Of a DNA stretch of 64,000 nucleotides, positions 44,655-53,935 are shown piece by piece. A program made the position numbers and the translations under genes. Position 1 is the stretch's first letter, and each line of letters starts with the position of its first letter. Source of the DNA: Kibdelosporangium sp. MJ126-NF4 (lineage in GTDB: Bacteria > Actinomycetota > Actinomycetes > Mycobacteriales > Pseudonocardiaceae). A model generated the notes under the pieces. That model had not been told where the DNA came from and searched no databases. It was given only the letters and a program-made list of their open reading frames with translations. The DNA lies in NCBI RefSeq assembly GCF_000826545.1, contig NZ_CDME01000008.1:868001-932000 (forward strand), written 5' to 3'.

Positions 44655-45432
44655 TCACTGACACTCGCAGCTGCGCGCTGCTGTGTAGGTGACGATGCGC
44701 AGGTCGACGCCGGACACGGTCAGCACGTCGCAGTCAGGGTGACGTTACCCAGCTCGGGATGGCTGATCGTCTTGAGATCGCCGGTGAGCTGTCCCATGCC
44801 CGCCACTGACCACAGCTCACCGAAGAAGGGTGAGGCCGCCCGCAAATGTCCGCGAGCGCCGCCAGTTCCGGGTTGGCCGGGTAGCGGGAGACCGCTTCGC
44901 GCAGGTTCGCGACGATCGCGGTCTCGAAAGCGTACGGTCCGGCTGTCGAGGTGACTGGTCGCAGGTGTCAGCGGCCCTCGCCCGTGCCGAAGAGGGCGCG
45001 GGCGAGGTTGCGTTCGGCGGGCGGCAGGCCGGACGGATCGCCGTGCACAGCGGTCCACATGTCGTTCCACCACAGCAGGCTCCCATCAGCGGCGAACACG
45101 CCGATCGGGAGAGCGCCGAGACGGTCGACGAGGCGGCGGATGCTCGACGGCACGTGGGTGCCGACGGTCTGGTCAAGGGGCGCGAGCAGACCCGCAGCAC
45201 GGAAGAGCTGGTCGCGTTCGGCAGGGGAGAGCCGCAGCGCGGGCCAGGGCCGAGACCACCTGACCGGACGGGTTGGTGGCCCGGCTCTGCTCCAGCCACA
45301 GCACGTACTTGTCGGAAGGGCCGGCGAGCTCGGCGAGCTCCTGGCGGCGCAGGCCCGGGGGCGCGCCGGCGAACTGACCCGGGCATAGCCGGCATCAGCC
45401 GGGTCGAGGCGGTCGCGCCAGCCGTGCACCAA
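44655..45432 (-). pseudogene. MmyB-like XRE regulator, multiply frameshifted
   Basis: Pieces in three frames line up along one MmyB-type protein: GWRDRLDPADAG, then PGLRRQELAELAG with YVLWLEQSRATNPSGQVVSA, then LRLSPAERDQLFRAAGLLAP, then the ligand-binding-like GVFAADGSLLWWNDMWTAV, then LKTISHPELGNVTL and, in another frame, DVLTVSGVDLRIVTYTA before the TGA. At least four shifts are needed, so the gene is broken. MmyB-type regulators are common near redox genes in Actinobacteria. Heavy sequencing error could also explain the pattern. Confidence 0.7.
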
Positions 45433-45459
45433 GGCACCCGAAGCTCAGGTCGTTCACTG

Positions 45460-45860
45460 CTGCATGATCACACCGGGGATGTCCTGCACCACGGTCACCA
45501 GCCGGGCGAGCGCGGCGCGCATGTAGCGGGGTCCAGAGCGGCTTGAACGGCCCGGCGACGATCCAGCGGCGGCCAGGCAGCGGCTGGGACCACCGGATCG
45601 ACGTGCCGGTGCGTCGGGGAGGAACGACCACTCGCCACGCACCCCGGAGACCAGCTTGGCCAGCACGTTGGTGAAGCCGCTGAGCTCGTAGGCGAACCCG
45701 TGTCAGTCCACGACCTCGGTGCGCCGCCCGTCGGCCTTGGATCCGTCGGTGAACCAGGTCTGGCGCGAGGTCCCCGGCCGGTTCCAGATGCCGGTCTGGT
45801 CGCGCACCTTCGCGACGCCGGGGAACAGTCATCGCCGTTCCTGCTTTCATCCTCGACATA
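45460..45860 (-). pseudogene. SRPBCC (polyketide cyclase-like) gene with stop and frameshifts
   Basis: Minus-strand pieces: GVAKVRDQTGIWNRPGTSRQ, then TDGSKADGRRTEVVD followed by an in-frame TGA where W is usual, then HGFAYELSGFTNVLAKLVSG and VRGEWSFLPD; later pieces (RRWIVAGPFKPLW and RYMRAALARLVTVVQD) lie in other frames. The order matches small SRPBCC proteins (START-like fold). The in-frame stop points to true decay, not only to indel errors. Confidence 0.6.
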
Positions 45861-46557
45861 GCGCTGTGGTGAGAAGGGTCGCTCCAGAGCCGGCTGGGTC
45901 GGCTCGCTGACGCCAACGAGATCGACCAGCGAGCCGACCACCGAAAGGACGACGCGTGTCGAGGTGAGAGCGCTGACTGGTTGACACCGTGCCAGCTGAC
46001 CACTCGTTCTGCTGGAAAACAGGCGCGCGTCATCCTCTAACCTTGTGCTTCACCCGAGCCCTGCCAGTTCTCGCGAGGGCGAAGAACTGACGGGCCGGTC
46101 GATGGCGTCCTTCACCATCCGGGACTGATTCTCGTGTCCGGATAGCGGATACCCGATCGTTGCGGATTCATTCCCATCGGCCGACTAGAGCCTCGCCGAC
46201 GGTCGGAAACCGCCCGTGAGTAATCCCTTCAGTCCGCTGAGCCGGTAAGGACCCGCCGCACGCTGACATCCAGCACGGTCACCGCCGTCGCGTCCTTCGC
46301 TGCCGTGTCCGCCAAACCGATCATCACTCTCGGCTCGCCATCATCTCGGCGTTGGCTCACCTGTCCGCGTTGTGTACCGCCGAGTGGACGTGCGAATGCC
46401 CAGGTCAAGACCACAACCCTGAGGGCGATTCCAGCTGGACATGAGCAAACGCGCGGACCTGGGCGCCGCCGCATGGGGGACACTCAATCGTGTGGTGCTC
46501 CCGTGCGGGCGGAGGTGGCGTCCCGGGGGCTGAGCCAGCACCGATGGGAGGTATTGC
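45861..46557. other. ~700 bp without a recognisable gene
   Basis: Short frames only. A 40-codon plus-strand frame at 46473-46595 (ATG, ends RPDG) overlaps the start of the next gene and might be a coupled leader or chance. The GC content is somewhat lower than in the neighbouring coding DNA. I see no operator copy. Confidence 0.4.
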
Positions 46558-47225
46558 GTGACGCCGGAGTGCTGGTTCTGCGGCCGGACGGCTGAGCACC
46601 GGTGGCACAACCGGGCCATCGGGTTCCACAAGAACGTCGACACCGGCCTCACTCGCTGGGTCGTGGTGATCCGCACGACGTGGCAACGCGACGTCGTGCT
46701 CGTGCCGCGTTGCGCCCGTTGCCACACGGGCCACAAGATCGAGCAACTCGCCATGGCGCTCGCCATCGTCTCGTTGATCGCGTACGCGGCCGGTGGCCAG
46801 CTCGACATCCTTCTGGGATTCACCGAAAAGGGATCGAGGGGCGTTGCCGCGACCTGGGCGGTGGTGGCCTGCCTGCGGTCGCGTGGATCGCGATCCGGCA
46901 AGCCTGGTTGTCCATCGACAAGCTCGCTCCTCGGTGCCTGCGGTACGTCCGGCAACATCCCGCTGTGGTGCGGCGCAGGGAAGACGGCTGGCGGTGGCGG
47001 CCCGGCCCGTTCCCCTATTGGGGTTTCCCGGCCGGAACTGTTGCTTCGCCACCATCCACTCGGAACCGACGGCTCATCGGCACCGTCCTGGCGGTGCTCG
47101 GGATCTCCTGCTTCATCACGACAATCGTCCTGTACTTCCAGGGCGTCGAGGAACTGGCCGGAGGGTTCCTCCTGGCCGCCGCCGGCTTGTTCTTCCTCTC
47201 GACGAAGGTCGATCCCGAGGCCTGA
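46558..47225 (+). pseudogene. Zinc-finger-like membrane protein with frameshift
   Basis: It starts GTG with GGGAGG upstream and opens with C-W-F-C (TPECWFCGRTAEHRW); a second pair lies in CARCHTGHK. A first helix follows (LAMALAIVSLIAYAAGG). After TWAVVA (~46870) the protein continues only in another frame: LPAVAWIAIRQAWLSID, then TVLAVLGISCFITTIVLYF and ELAGGFLLAAAGLFFLST. One base lost or gained explains this. The product would be ~220 residues with two Cys pairs and three or four helices. Confidence 0.6.
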
Positions 47226-47319
47226 TCAGAGCTTCAGCCCAGTCTCCAAGCGGCAAAGAAGCGATCCAGTCAGCATTGGCAAGCAACCGGCGGGAGCGTC
47301 GATCGAACCCGCAGCGATG

Positions 47320-47970
47320 GGCCCCATACTGTCCACGAGGTACCGCCATGCCGCAACGGCCTGCTCGGCTATCCCGTCATCGCACACAGGTCCTACCGGT
47401 TCACCATCCACCGCGCCGACGCCGACGCCCACGGCCGCTGACTAGATTGGTGGCGATGGGCCGCACTCCTGCCTCGGCTCGCACCCGCCCGCAGTGATCT
47501 ACAGGCAGCGTTCCGCGTGCTGCTGTTCGACCGGTTCCCGAGCCTGTACGTTCGTGGGATCGGCTTCATGTCCGTGCTGGGCTGTCTGGTCGTGCCTGGT
47601 GCTCGCCCTGCTGGCGGAGTCGTCGCCGCGGGCGTGGTGGAACAGCGCGTTATGCAGATCGGCGTGGGCCAGGTAGCCGCGGATGCTGGATTCCATCCAG
47701 TGCAGCAGCCGCCCATCCAGTCGTCGGCCGCGAACTGGTCGAGTTCGGCCTGCTGGCGGGCGACGAGGTCATTGACGAAGCGGTCCTGTAGTGCGCCGAT
47801 GAGCTGTTGCCTGGAGCGGAAGTACAGGTAGAACGTGCCTTTGGCGACCTCGGCGCGAACGGTCACCTCGTCCACAGTCAGCCCGGCGACCCCTTCTCGA
47901 GCACGATTCGCAGCGCGGCGTCCAGCAGGTCGCTGCGGCGTCGTTCTGGTGCCTCCGTGCGCTGCCTCAC
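47320..47970 (-). pseudogene. Broken TetR-family regulator
   Basis: From GTG 47970: RQRTEAPERRRSDLLDAALR, then a frameshift to GVAGLTVDEVTVRAEVAKGT with the HTH continuing FYLYFRSRQQLIGALQDRF; another shift before MESSIRGYLAHADLHNALF; and near the end DDGIAEQAVAAWRYLVDSM in yet another frame. The pieces fit a 190-200-residue TetR protein. At least three shifts are needed. No target gene can be named. Confidence 0.65.
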
Positions 47971-48100
47971 GCGATCGTCCCTTCCTCGTGCCGCAAGCAG
48001 GCGGCTGACCACGCTCATTGTGCCAGCGAGTGCGGCTGGCGGTGGAGCCCAGGCCTCCCCGGCACGCTACGGCCAAAGTCGTCTGTGGCCCGCCGGGGAG

Positions 48101-49465
48101 TTACCCGCTGATGCGCGCGATGCGGATGTCGCGATCGAGTTCGGCGATGTCGGCGTGCTGGTAGCGCGTGGTTTGCTCGTGTAGCGGTTGGAGGTGGTCA
48201 AGGATTCGGCGGGAGTTCAGTGCGCGTGCGGCGGTGACGGCCTGGTTGCCGATGCGTGCACCGGTTTCGGTGTCGCCGTCGGCAAGGTGGAGCGTGGCCA
48301 GCCAGGTGAGGTTGAACGCGCGTTGTCGGGAGTGGTTATCTGGCAGGTATTCCACGGTGCGTTGAAGTCGTTCGACGGCTTCCACGCGCAACGTGGCGTC
48401 GGTGAGTGCGAGTTTGCTGTAGACGCGGGCGGTCGCGGTTTCCAGGGCGCTGCGGTCGAAGTACCGGAAGAACGCTGCGGAGTCACCCGATTCGGCGTGG
48501 GCGTACTCGTCCTCAGCACGGCGTAGCGCGGTCAGCGCCTTGCGCTGATCGTTTTGGTGGGCGTAGGCGACGGCTTCGTTGGCGTGCAGGAACGACACGG
48601 CGATGAACGATGATGAGTCTTGAGCGGAGATCTGGCCGAGCTGGAAGTATTTGATCGCTTCGTCGGGCTCGTCGTTGTCGAGCGGCACCCGGCCGAGGTG
48701 GTGCAGCACGATGGCGGTGTGCGCGGGATCGCCGGCGATCCGCGTGTCCTCGACTGCCTGCCCGAGATACCGGTAGGCCTCTGCGGTGAGGGCGAGGTCG
48801 TGGGAGGTCCATCCGGCGAGCGTTTTCAGTTCCGCGACGGCGTTGAACAGGCTGCCGCGGACATCGTCGGAGTACGACGCGGACTTGAGCGACTCGGCCC
48901 ACCGCATTTGCGCGAGAACAGCGTCGCGGCACGCTCCGCCGCCGTGTTCCACGTCGTAGGCGCGTAGTCCGCTGGTCAGTGCGCGGAGTCGGTCGACGTC
49001 GGTGGCCCCGACGCGCTGCGGCACGGGTGTGGGGTGTGGATCACCGGCGAGGAGGGCGACTTCTGCTGGTGTCAGAGCCGCGCCCATGACAATTTTGCTG
49101 ATGAGACCAAGGAAATCGCGGCGTTGCATGGGGTTTCCCTCGAAGGTCGGGTAACGCGGCGAGGTGGCGATGTCGTGTGTGGCGCGGTCGCTGTGGGCCA
49201 GGCCCATGTAGCCGCGGGGGATTCCGAGCCCTGTGGCGATTCGCACGAGCACGTCGTAGCTCTGGATCTGACGGCGACCCCCAGCGACGTCCGTGACGTC
49301 GGAGTGGTGCTGCCCGGTGAGTTGAGCGATGCGGCGTTGTGACACGCCGTGTTTGCGCAGGTGCTGGTACAGGGCACGGATGTCCTGCGCGGCGAGCACG
49401 GCCCGTATCTCAGGCCGTTCCCACAGGTCGGCGGGCGGCAATGACTCGATCGGTAGGACGTTCAT
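48101..49465 (-). CDS. XRE-family regulator with TPR-like C-terminal domain
   Basis: 454 residues from ATG 49465 (GGAGG at 5 nt). The N-terminal HTH is at about residues 35-65 (LRKHGVSQRRIAQLTGQHHS), then a linker (MQRRDFLGLISKIVMG), and the rest is a helical, TPR-like array (AEAYRYLGQAVEDTRIAGDP, DNDEPDEAIKYFQLGQISAQ and others). The layout resembles actinobacterial regulators of development and secondary metabolism. It is divergent from the oxygenase gene at 49684 with 218 bp between the starts, so it probably controls the cassette. Confidence 0.75.
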   Translation of the reverse strand: MNVLPIESLPPADLWERPEIRAVLAAQDIRALYQHLRKHGVSQRRIAQLTGQHHSDVTDVAGGRRQIQSYDVLVRIATGLGIPRGYMGLAHSDRATHDIATSPRYPTFEGNPMQRRDFLGLISKIVMGAALTPAEVALLAGDPHPTPVPQRVGATDVDRLRALTSGLRAYDVEHGGGACRDAVLAQMRWAESLKSASYSDDVRGSLFNAVAELKTLAGWTSHDLALTAEAYRYLGQAVEDTRIAGDPAHTAIVLHHLGRVPLDNDEPDEAIKYFQLGQISAQDSSSFIAVSFLHANEAVAYAHQNDQRKALTALRRAEDEYAHAESGDSAAFFRYFDRSALETATARVYSKLALTDATLRVEAVERLQRTVEYLPDNHSRQRAFNLTWLATLHLADGDTETGARIGNQAVTAARALNSRRILDHLQPLHEQTTRYQHADIAELDRDIRIARISG

Positions 49466-49525
49466 GGTGTCCTCCACAGTGCTGCTGAACGATCACGGTA
49501 CCGACTCAGACGCGGTGTCGCCGAG

Positions 49526-49560
49526 ACCTGACAGGTGAAACCGACCGGCGCGACCTGTCA
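49526..49560. promoter_or_regulatory. Inverted repeats in the divergent XRE/oxygenase promoter
   Basis: The palindrome ACCTG-A-CAGGT lies at 49526-49536 and a second half ACCTGTCA at 49553-49560, so TGACAGGT and ACCTGTCA form an 8-bp inverted repeat with a 16-bp spacer. The pair is between divergent starts and is a likely operator of the XRE/TPR regulator. Confidence 0.5.
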
Positions 49561-49683
49561 CCGGCCCGGTCGGCGAAGCAGGCCGGAACGGCCGCTCGTG
49601 TCGCAGCGGTTGCGTGGTGCACGGTCGAGGACTACCGGATCTGAGACGTCCGCAACGGGGCATCCCGATCGAGGAGGCCGAGC

Positions 49684-50643
49684 ATGAAGGACCTGACCAC
49701 CAACCAGCATCTGTCGGCGCGGGATGAAGACCTGGCGGTGATCGCGGTGCCCGCTGTCATGGCGCAGCGGCTGGCGGCCCGTTGCACGGCGGCCATGACC
49801 GGGCACCAGTGGAGCATGGGCAACCTGCGAACCGCTCGAGCCGTCTTGAGAAGCCCGGACAGCGCCAGCCTCGTCGGGCGGCTGGCGGCCCGGTTGTCGC
49901 GTCGGCGGTCCGCACCAGGCTGGGCGGTCCTGGCCCTGCCGCCGAGTTTGGATGACGGGGCGATGCGGATCGCAGCTGCTGGGCTGCTGGGCGCTGTGGG
50001 CCGGCCGTTCTTCTCCATCTCCCAGCAGGGCCGGTTGTGGATCGGACAGGAATCCTCCCCTGCTCGGGATGTGGCCGCGTTCGGCGGGATCGGCGAACAG
50101 CGGCTGCATATCGATGCCCCCAACGTTGAGCGCGTTCCGGACTACACCAGCCTGCTGATCTTGCGTCCGGATCCGGCTGGGGGAGGCGCTTCCCTGATCG
50201 GTGACCTACACGCCGCGATGAGCGTCCTCAGCGACGATGACCGCGCCCAGTTGGCTCGCCCGGTGTTCTTCGAGGGCCGCGCGGACGGCCTGTCCGGTGT
50301 CGGCGCGCCGCGAATGCCCTTCCCCATCCTGGACGCCACAGGCGGCGGGCCGCCGTGGATCCGGTGGGCGGGCAAGATGCTCGATGACCCACGCAACGAC
50401 AGCGACCTGATGCCGGTGGTGCGGCGGTTCGCCGACGCCCTGACCCGCTGCACGCACGAGCTGATGTTGCACCGCGGACACCTGCTCATCGCCGACCAGC
50501 AGCGTGTCGCACACGGCCGCACCGCCCTGGGGGACCAGACCGGCCTGCCAGATGGTTCCCGGAGGCTGCTGCAGCAAGCCAAAGCCGCCGCTGAACCCAC
50601 GGCACCGGTCCACGACAGCATGCTGGCAGGTCACGGTGAGTGA
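49684..50643 (+). CDS. Fe(II)/2-oxoglutarate-dependent oxygenase (TauD/clavaminate-like)
   Basis: 319 residues. Metal ligands H142-x-D144 (LHIDAPN) and distal H277 with R279 (RVAHGR, the 2-oxoglutarate arginine) fit the TauD/TfdA and clavaminate-synthase group. A beta-rich core lies between. These enzymes hydroxylate or desaturate amino acids and related molecules. First gene of a compact set; its 3' end overlaps the FAD-oxidase start by 8 bp, so they are coupled. Start ATG 49684; an upstream GAGGCCGAGC segment may serve as ribosome-binding site. Confidence 0.75.
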   Translation: MKDLTTNQHLSARDEDLAVIAVPAVMAQRLAARCTAAMTGHQWSMGNLRTARAVLRSPDSASLVGRLAARLSRRRSAPGWAVLALPPSLDDGAMRIAAAGLLGAVGRPFFSISQQGRLWIGQESSPARDVAAFGGIGEQRLHIDAPNVERVPDYTSLLILRPDPAGGGASLIGDLHAAMSVLSDDDRAQLARPVFFEGRADGLSGVGAPRMPFPILDATGGGPPWIRWAGKMLDDPRNDSDLMPVVRRFADALTRCTHELMLHRGHLLIADQQRVAHGRTALGDQTGLPDGSRRLLQQAKAAAEPTAPVHDSMLAGHGE

Positions 50644-52186
50644 GCGACGCGACGGAGACGTGGACGGTGTGGTCGGCACCGGGGTCGATGTCGCAGTGGT
50701 CGGCACCGGGGTAGTCGGGCTGGCGGCTGCGCACGCACTGCTCGGCTGCGGGCTCACCGTCGCCGTGGTCGGGCCGCGCCCCGCGTCCTTGCCGGGGCAG
50801 GCCAGCGCGGCGGCGGGCGCGATGCTGTCGCCATTCTCCGAAGTCGACGCCAGCCAGCCCGACACACGGGTCGGACTGGAGGTCGGCCAGCGGCTCACGA
50901 GCTTCGCGCGGTACCCAGCCTGGCTGGACGGGCTCGCTGCCGCGTCCGGGCGGCCGCCGGTTGCGCTGGTGGACGGAACGTGGGTCGTGGCCACCGATAC
51001 CGAACGCGACGATGTGGCCGCGATCGCGCGGGCCGCGCGCGCCGCGAACCACCCAGCCGAACTCCACCCGGGCTCGGATGTCGACGGGCTGCGCCCCCAG
51101 GTCGCACCGGCCGTCGCGCTCTGGCTGCCGACCGAGCCGAGTCTCGACATCACCCACCTGCTGGAGGTGCTCGGCGAGGCCGTGGCCGAGCACCGCAACG
51201 CCCGCTGGTGCGACTCGGCGGTGACCAGCGTGACGCCGAGCGACACGGCGGTCCGGCTGCGCTGCGCGGACGGCACGGTCGTGTCCTGCGGGCGGGTCGT
51301 GCTGGCGGCGGGCGCCGGGATCCCCGCGCTGCTCGGTGAACGCGGCCGTGGCCTCGGGATACCGCCGGTACTGGCCGGACGCGGAGTGAGCATGGTGCTG
51401 GGCGCCCCGATCCCCCTCGCGCACACCGTCCGCACCCCGAACGCCGCGTTCGCGTGCGGCACCCACCTCGTGCCGCGTGCCGACGGGACGGTCTATCTCG
51501 GCGCGACGAACCGGCTCACCCTCGCCCTGAAGCCCGACGGCGCGGCGACGCTGGACGAGGTCGCCGCGCTGATCGGCGACGCCACTCGTGTCATCGAGCA
51601 CCGGCTCGCCGGGGCGCAACTGCTGCGCACGCAGGTCGGGTACCGGCCCTACACGCTCGACCACCTGCCGCTGGTCGGGCCGACCGCCGACCCGCGGGTC
51701 CTGCTGGCCACCGCGACCTACCGCTGTGGCGTGCTGCTCGCGCCGCTGCTGGCCGACCTCGTCGCCGACGAGATCACCGAACCCGGCTCCCTGGCCGCAC
51801 ACCCCTACCGCGCGGATCGCCCGATGCCCGTGCCGCAGCTGAGCGACCTGCTGACCTCCGCGACGCTGCGCGGGCTCGCCGACCATCTCATCGGGCCCGG
51901 TGCCCGGCCCGATAGAACTGGGCAGCGGCAGCTGGCGGCGCTGTTGGCCAGCGCGCTGCCCGTGGTCCTGTCTGGTCGCGACTCGATCGGGGCCGCGATG
52001 GCCCGGCTGTTCGCGCGCGCCCCGGTCGCCGAGGCGCTGCCGTCCCTGCTCGCCCTCGCCGAACGCGTGGAGGCCCACACATGTCCGGTCCCGTCCTCGA
52101 TCCCACGATCGATCCCCTCGTCGAACCCGCTGTCGGGGTCCTCGTCGCCGCTGCCGGTGTCCGGGGCCACCGTGCCAGCGACCTGA
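50636..52186 (+). CDS. FAD-dependent amine/amino-acid oxidase (ThiO/glycine-oxidase-like)
   Basis: About 516 residues from GTG 50636. The FAD-binding site is VAVVGTGVVGLAAAH (G-x-G-x-x-G, residues 23-28). DAO-type signatures follow: AAGAMLSPFSEVDA, a C-terminal YRPYTLDHLPLVGPT motif and TYRCGVLLAPLLADLVADE. It would oxidise the C-N bond of an amino acid or amine, giving an imine and H2O2. The last ~35 residues (rich in Pro and Ser) are encoded by DNA shared with the ACP gene (106-bp overlap), so the true C-terminus may be translated mainly by accident. Confidence 0.75.
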   Translation: MSERRDGDVDGVVGTGVDVAVVGTGVVGLAAAHALLGCGLTVAVVGPRPASLPGQASAAAGAMLSPFSEVDASQPDTRVGLEVGQRLTSFARYPAWLDGLAAASGRPPVALVDGTWVVATDTERDDVAAIARAARAANHPAELHPGSDVDGLRPQVAPAVALWLPTEPSLDITHLLEVLGEAVAEHRNARWCDSAVTSVTPSDTAVRLRCADGTVVSCGRVVLAAGAGIPALLGERGRGLGIPPVLAGRGVSMVLGAPIPLAHTVRTPNAAFACGTHLVPRADGTVYLGATNRLTLALKPDGAATLDEVAALIGDATRVIEHRLAGAQLLRTQVGYRPYTLDHLPLVGPTADPRVLLATATYRCGVLLAPLLADLVADEITEPGSLAAHPYRADRPMPVPQLSDLLTSATLRGLADHLIGPGARPDRTGQRQLAALLASALPVVLSGRDSIGAAMARLFARAPVAEALPSLLALAERVEAHTCPVPSSIPRSIPSSNPLSGSSSPLPVSGATVPAT

Positions 52187-52359
52187 CCCGAGACCATCAG
52201 CTCGACAAGCTCGGCTTCGACTCGCTGGACCGCGTCGCGCTCGCCGTCGCCATAGAGCACGCGACCTGCCGGACTGTCCCGGACCTGGTGCTGGCCACCG
52301 CCGGGACGCTCGGCGACTTGATCGATCACCTGACCACCGAGCCGGAGCGCACGCCATGA
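52081..52359 (+). CDS. Free-standing acyl carrier protein
   Basis: 92 residues. The phosphopantetheine site is LGFDSLDRVAL with S48; the flanking helices fit an ACP/PCP. No adenylation, ketosynthase or condensation enzyme is beside it, so the acyl or aminoacyl load must come from elsewhere or from the neighbouring acyltransferase. It overlaps the oxidase gene by 106 bp and shares ATGA with the acyltransferase gene. Confidence 0.8.
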   Translation: MSGPVLDPTIDPLVEPAVGVLVAAAGVRGHRASDLTRDHQLDKLGFDSLDRVALAVAIEHATCRTVPDLVLATAGTLGDLIDHLTTEPERTP

Positions 52360-52958
52360 CCGCCCACATCGACCGCCCCGTCGCCGAGCCGAGCGCCGAC
52401 ATCGCCGCCGGGGCGCGGATCGGCGCCGGAACCCGCGTGTGGCACCAGGCGCAGGTCGCCGACGACGTCGAGATAGGCACCGGCTGCACACTGGGCAAAA
52501 GCTGCTACATCGGGTCCGGGGCGCGGATCGGTGACAACGTCAAGATCGGTAACCACGCCGACGTGTTCGGCGCGCGCCTCGACGACGGCGTGATGATCAG
52601 CCCGCACGCCGTGCTGACCGAGGACCGCGTGCCCCGGGCAACCAGACCGGACGGGCTGCGCCAAGGCCCCGGCGACTGGACCTCGATCCCGGTCATCGTG
52701 CGCCGGGGCGCGACGGTCGGGGCGGGGGCGCGGATCGCGCCCGGCGTCGAGATCGGCCGATACGCCCTGGTCGGGCTCGGTGCCGTGGTCGTGCGCGACG
52801 TCGCCCCACACGCCCTGGTCCTGGGCAATCCCGCCCGCGCGTGCGGGTGGGTCTGTCGCTGCGCGGCGACCCTCGACGGCCAGTTGCGGTGCCCACGGTG
52901 CGACCGAGCCTACGAACTGGTCACTGACCTGCTGACCGAAATCCAGACCGATCCGTAA
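52356..52958 (+). CDS. Left-handed beta-helix acyltransferase
   Basis: 200 residues. Hexapeptide repeats are clear: ADIAAGARIGAGTRVW, VEIGTGCTLGKSCYIGSGA and RIGDNVKIGN, with the later ATVGAGARIAPGVEIGRYAL. A short Cys-rich end (CGWVCRCAATLDG and LRCPRCDRAY) looks like a zinc ribbon, as in sugar N-acetyltransferases of the WbbJ/WlbB type. The likely donor is acetyl-CoA or the ACP. The ATG overlaps the ACP stop. Confidence 0.8.
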   Translation: MTAHIDRPVAEPSADIAAGARIGAGTRVWHQAQVADDVEIGTGCTLGKSCYIGSGARIGDNVKIGNHADVFGARLDDGVMISPHAVLTEDRVPRATRPDGLRQGPGDWTSIPVIVRRGATVGAGARIAPGVEIGRYALVGLGAVVVRDVAPHALVLGNPARACGWVCRCAATLDGQLRCPRCDRAYELVTDLLTEIQTDP

Positions 52959-53008
52959 CCCGACGCCGGTCGCGGACCGACTCGGCAGGGTGGGTAGCGT
53001 CGCCGCGC

Positions 53009-53524
53009 ATGACCCAGGTATGGCTACCGCCCGCCGAGTACTACGCGACGCTGCCCAAGCAGATCGCCAGTGCGGGCGTGATCTTCCGCGACACCCAGGG
53101 CCGAGTGCTGCTCGTCGAGACCACCTACGGCGCCGAGAAATGGGAGATCCCCGGCGGCGGGCTCGACGAAGGCGAGTCCCCGTGGGCGGGGGCGCGCCGC
53201 GAGATCAAGGAAGAGCTTGGGTTCGACTTGCAGCCCGGTCGGCTGCTGGCCGTGGACTGGGTCCCGCCGCAGGAAGACGGCCGCCCTGCCTTGTCGAACC
53301 ACGTGTTCGACGGTGGCGTCCTCGACGATGCCCAGATCGCGTCGCTGCATCTGACCGACGGCGAGCTGAAACGCGCGAAGTTCGCTACCCTCGAGGAAAC
53401 TGCGGAGCTGCTCCGGAAGCACATGGCCCGGCGCGTCGCCGCGTGCCTCGACGCCGTGCACACCGGCCGGACGGCATACCTGGAGAACGGGTTCGACCTG
53501 ATCGCGCACGACGAACTCTCCTGA
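53009..53524 (+). CDS. Nudix hydrolase
   Basis: 171 residues with the Nudix box GGLDEGESPWAGARREIKEE plus LG (residues 50-71): G-x5-E-x7-R-E-x2-E-E-x-G. Upstream of it is SAGVIFRDTQGRVLLVETTY. It hydrolyses a nucleoside diphosphate linked to another group; the substrate is unknown. It starts 50 bp after the acyltransferase gene and could be the last gene of the cassette or independent. Confidence 0.8.
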   Translation: MTQVWLPPAEYYATLPKQIASAGVIFRDTQGRVLLVETTYGAEKWEIPGGGLDEGESPWAGARREIKEELGFDLQPGRLLAVDWVPPQEDGRPALSNHVFDGGVLDDAQIASLHLTDGELKRAKFATLEETAELLRKHMARRVAACLDAVHTGRTAYLENGFDLIAHDELS

Positions 53525-53707
53525 GCGGCACCGGTCACGGTCGAGCTGGTTTCGGTGGGGTTCAAACACATCGTCGCCGCATGGCGACGCAGCTCGGAGA
53601 CATCGATGATCGGGCTGATGACGTCACGGCTGGAACCTGCTGCTATTCCCGTGAAGAGCTCGTGTCGGACGCGCGGCACACGGACCTGGTACCGGTTGGC
53701 GTGCGAG

Positions 53708-53935
53708 CTATCGGAACCGCTTTACCCAAGTGGTGGCGATGTCCGCCATTGCTCGGCGACTGCCTGTACAGACGTCGAGGACCTCGCCGTCATCTCGTCG
53801 GGTCAGGATGACAGACGTGATCCCGATATTCACGACCGTGACTCGGTGTCGCTCTCCGACCCACACGAGCCAGTCGAGGCCGTCAACTTTGGTGAAGTGC
53901 AGGCCGGAAGTCAGGGCGTCGAAGGGATCTGTCAC
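53708..53935 (-). CDS. 75-residue protein coupled to the sigma factor gene
   Basis: 75 residues from GTG 53935, overlapping the sigma-gene stop (GTGA). A compact alpha/beta-looking sequence (MTDPFDALTSGLHFTKVDGL, then WLVWVGERHRVTVVNIG, ending VKRFR). No membrane helix and no cysteine pair besides one Cys. Not recognised; translation coupling points to a role with the sigma factor. Confidence 0.55.
   Translation of the reverse strand: MTDPFDALTSGLHFTKVDGLDWLVWVGERHRVTVVNIGITSVILTRRDDGEVLDVCTGSRRAMADIATTWVKRFR

Noticed and set aside
50486..52498. 670-residue minus-strand open frame opposite the oxidase gene
   Set aside because: It is the antisense shadow of high-GC coding DNA: low-complexity Arg/Gly/Ala composition, no domain, and the plus-strand FAD and ACP motifs explain the DNA.
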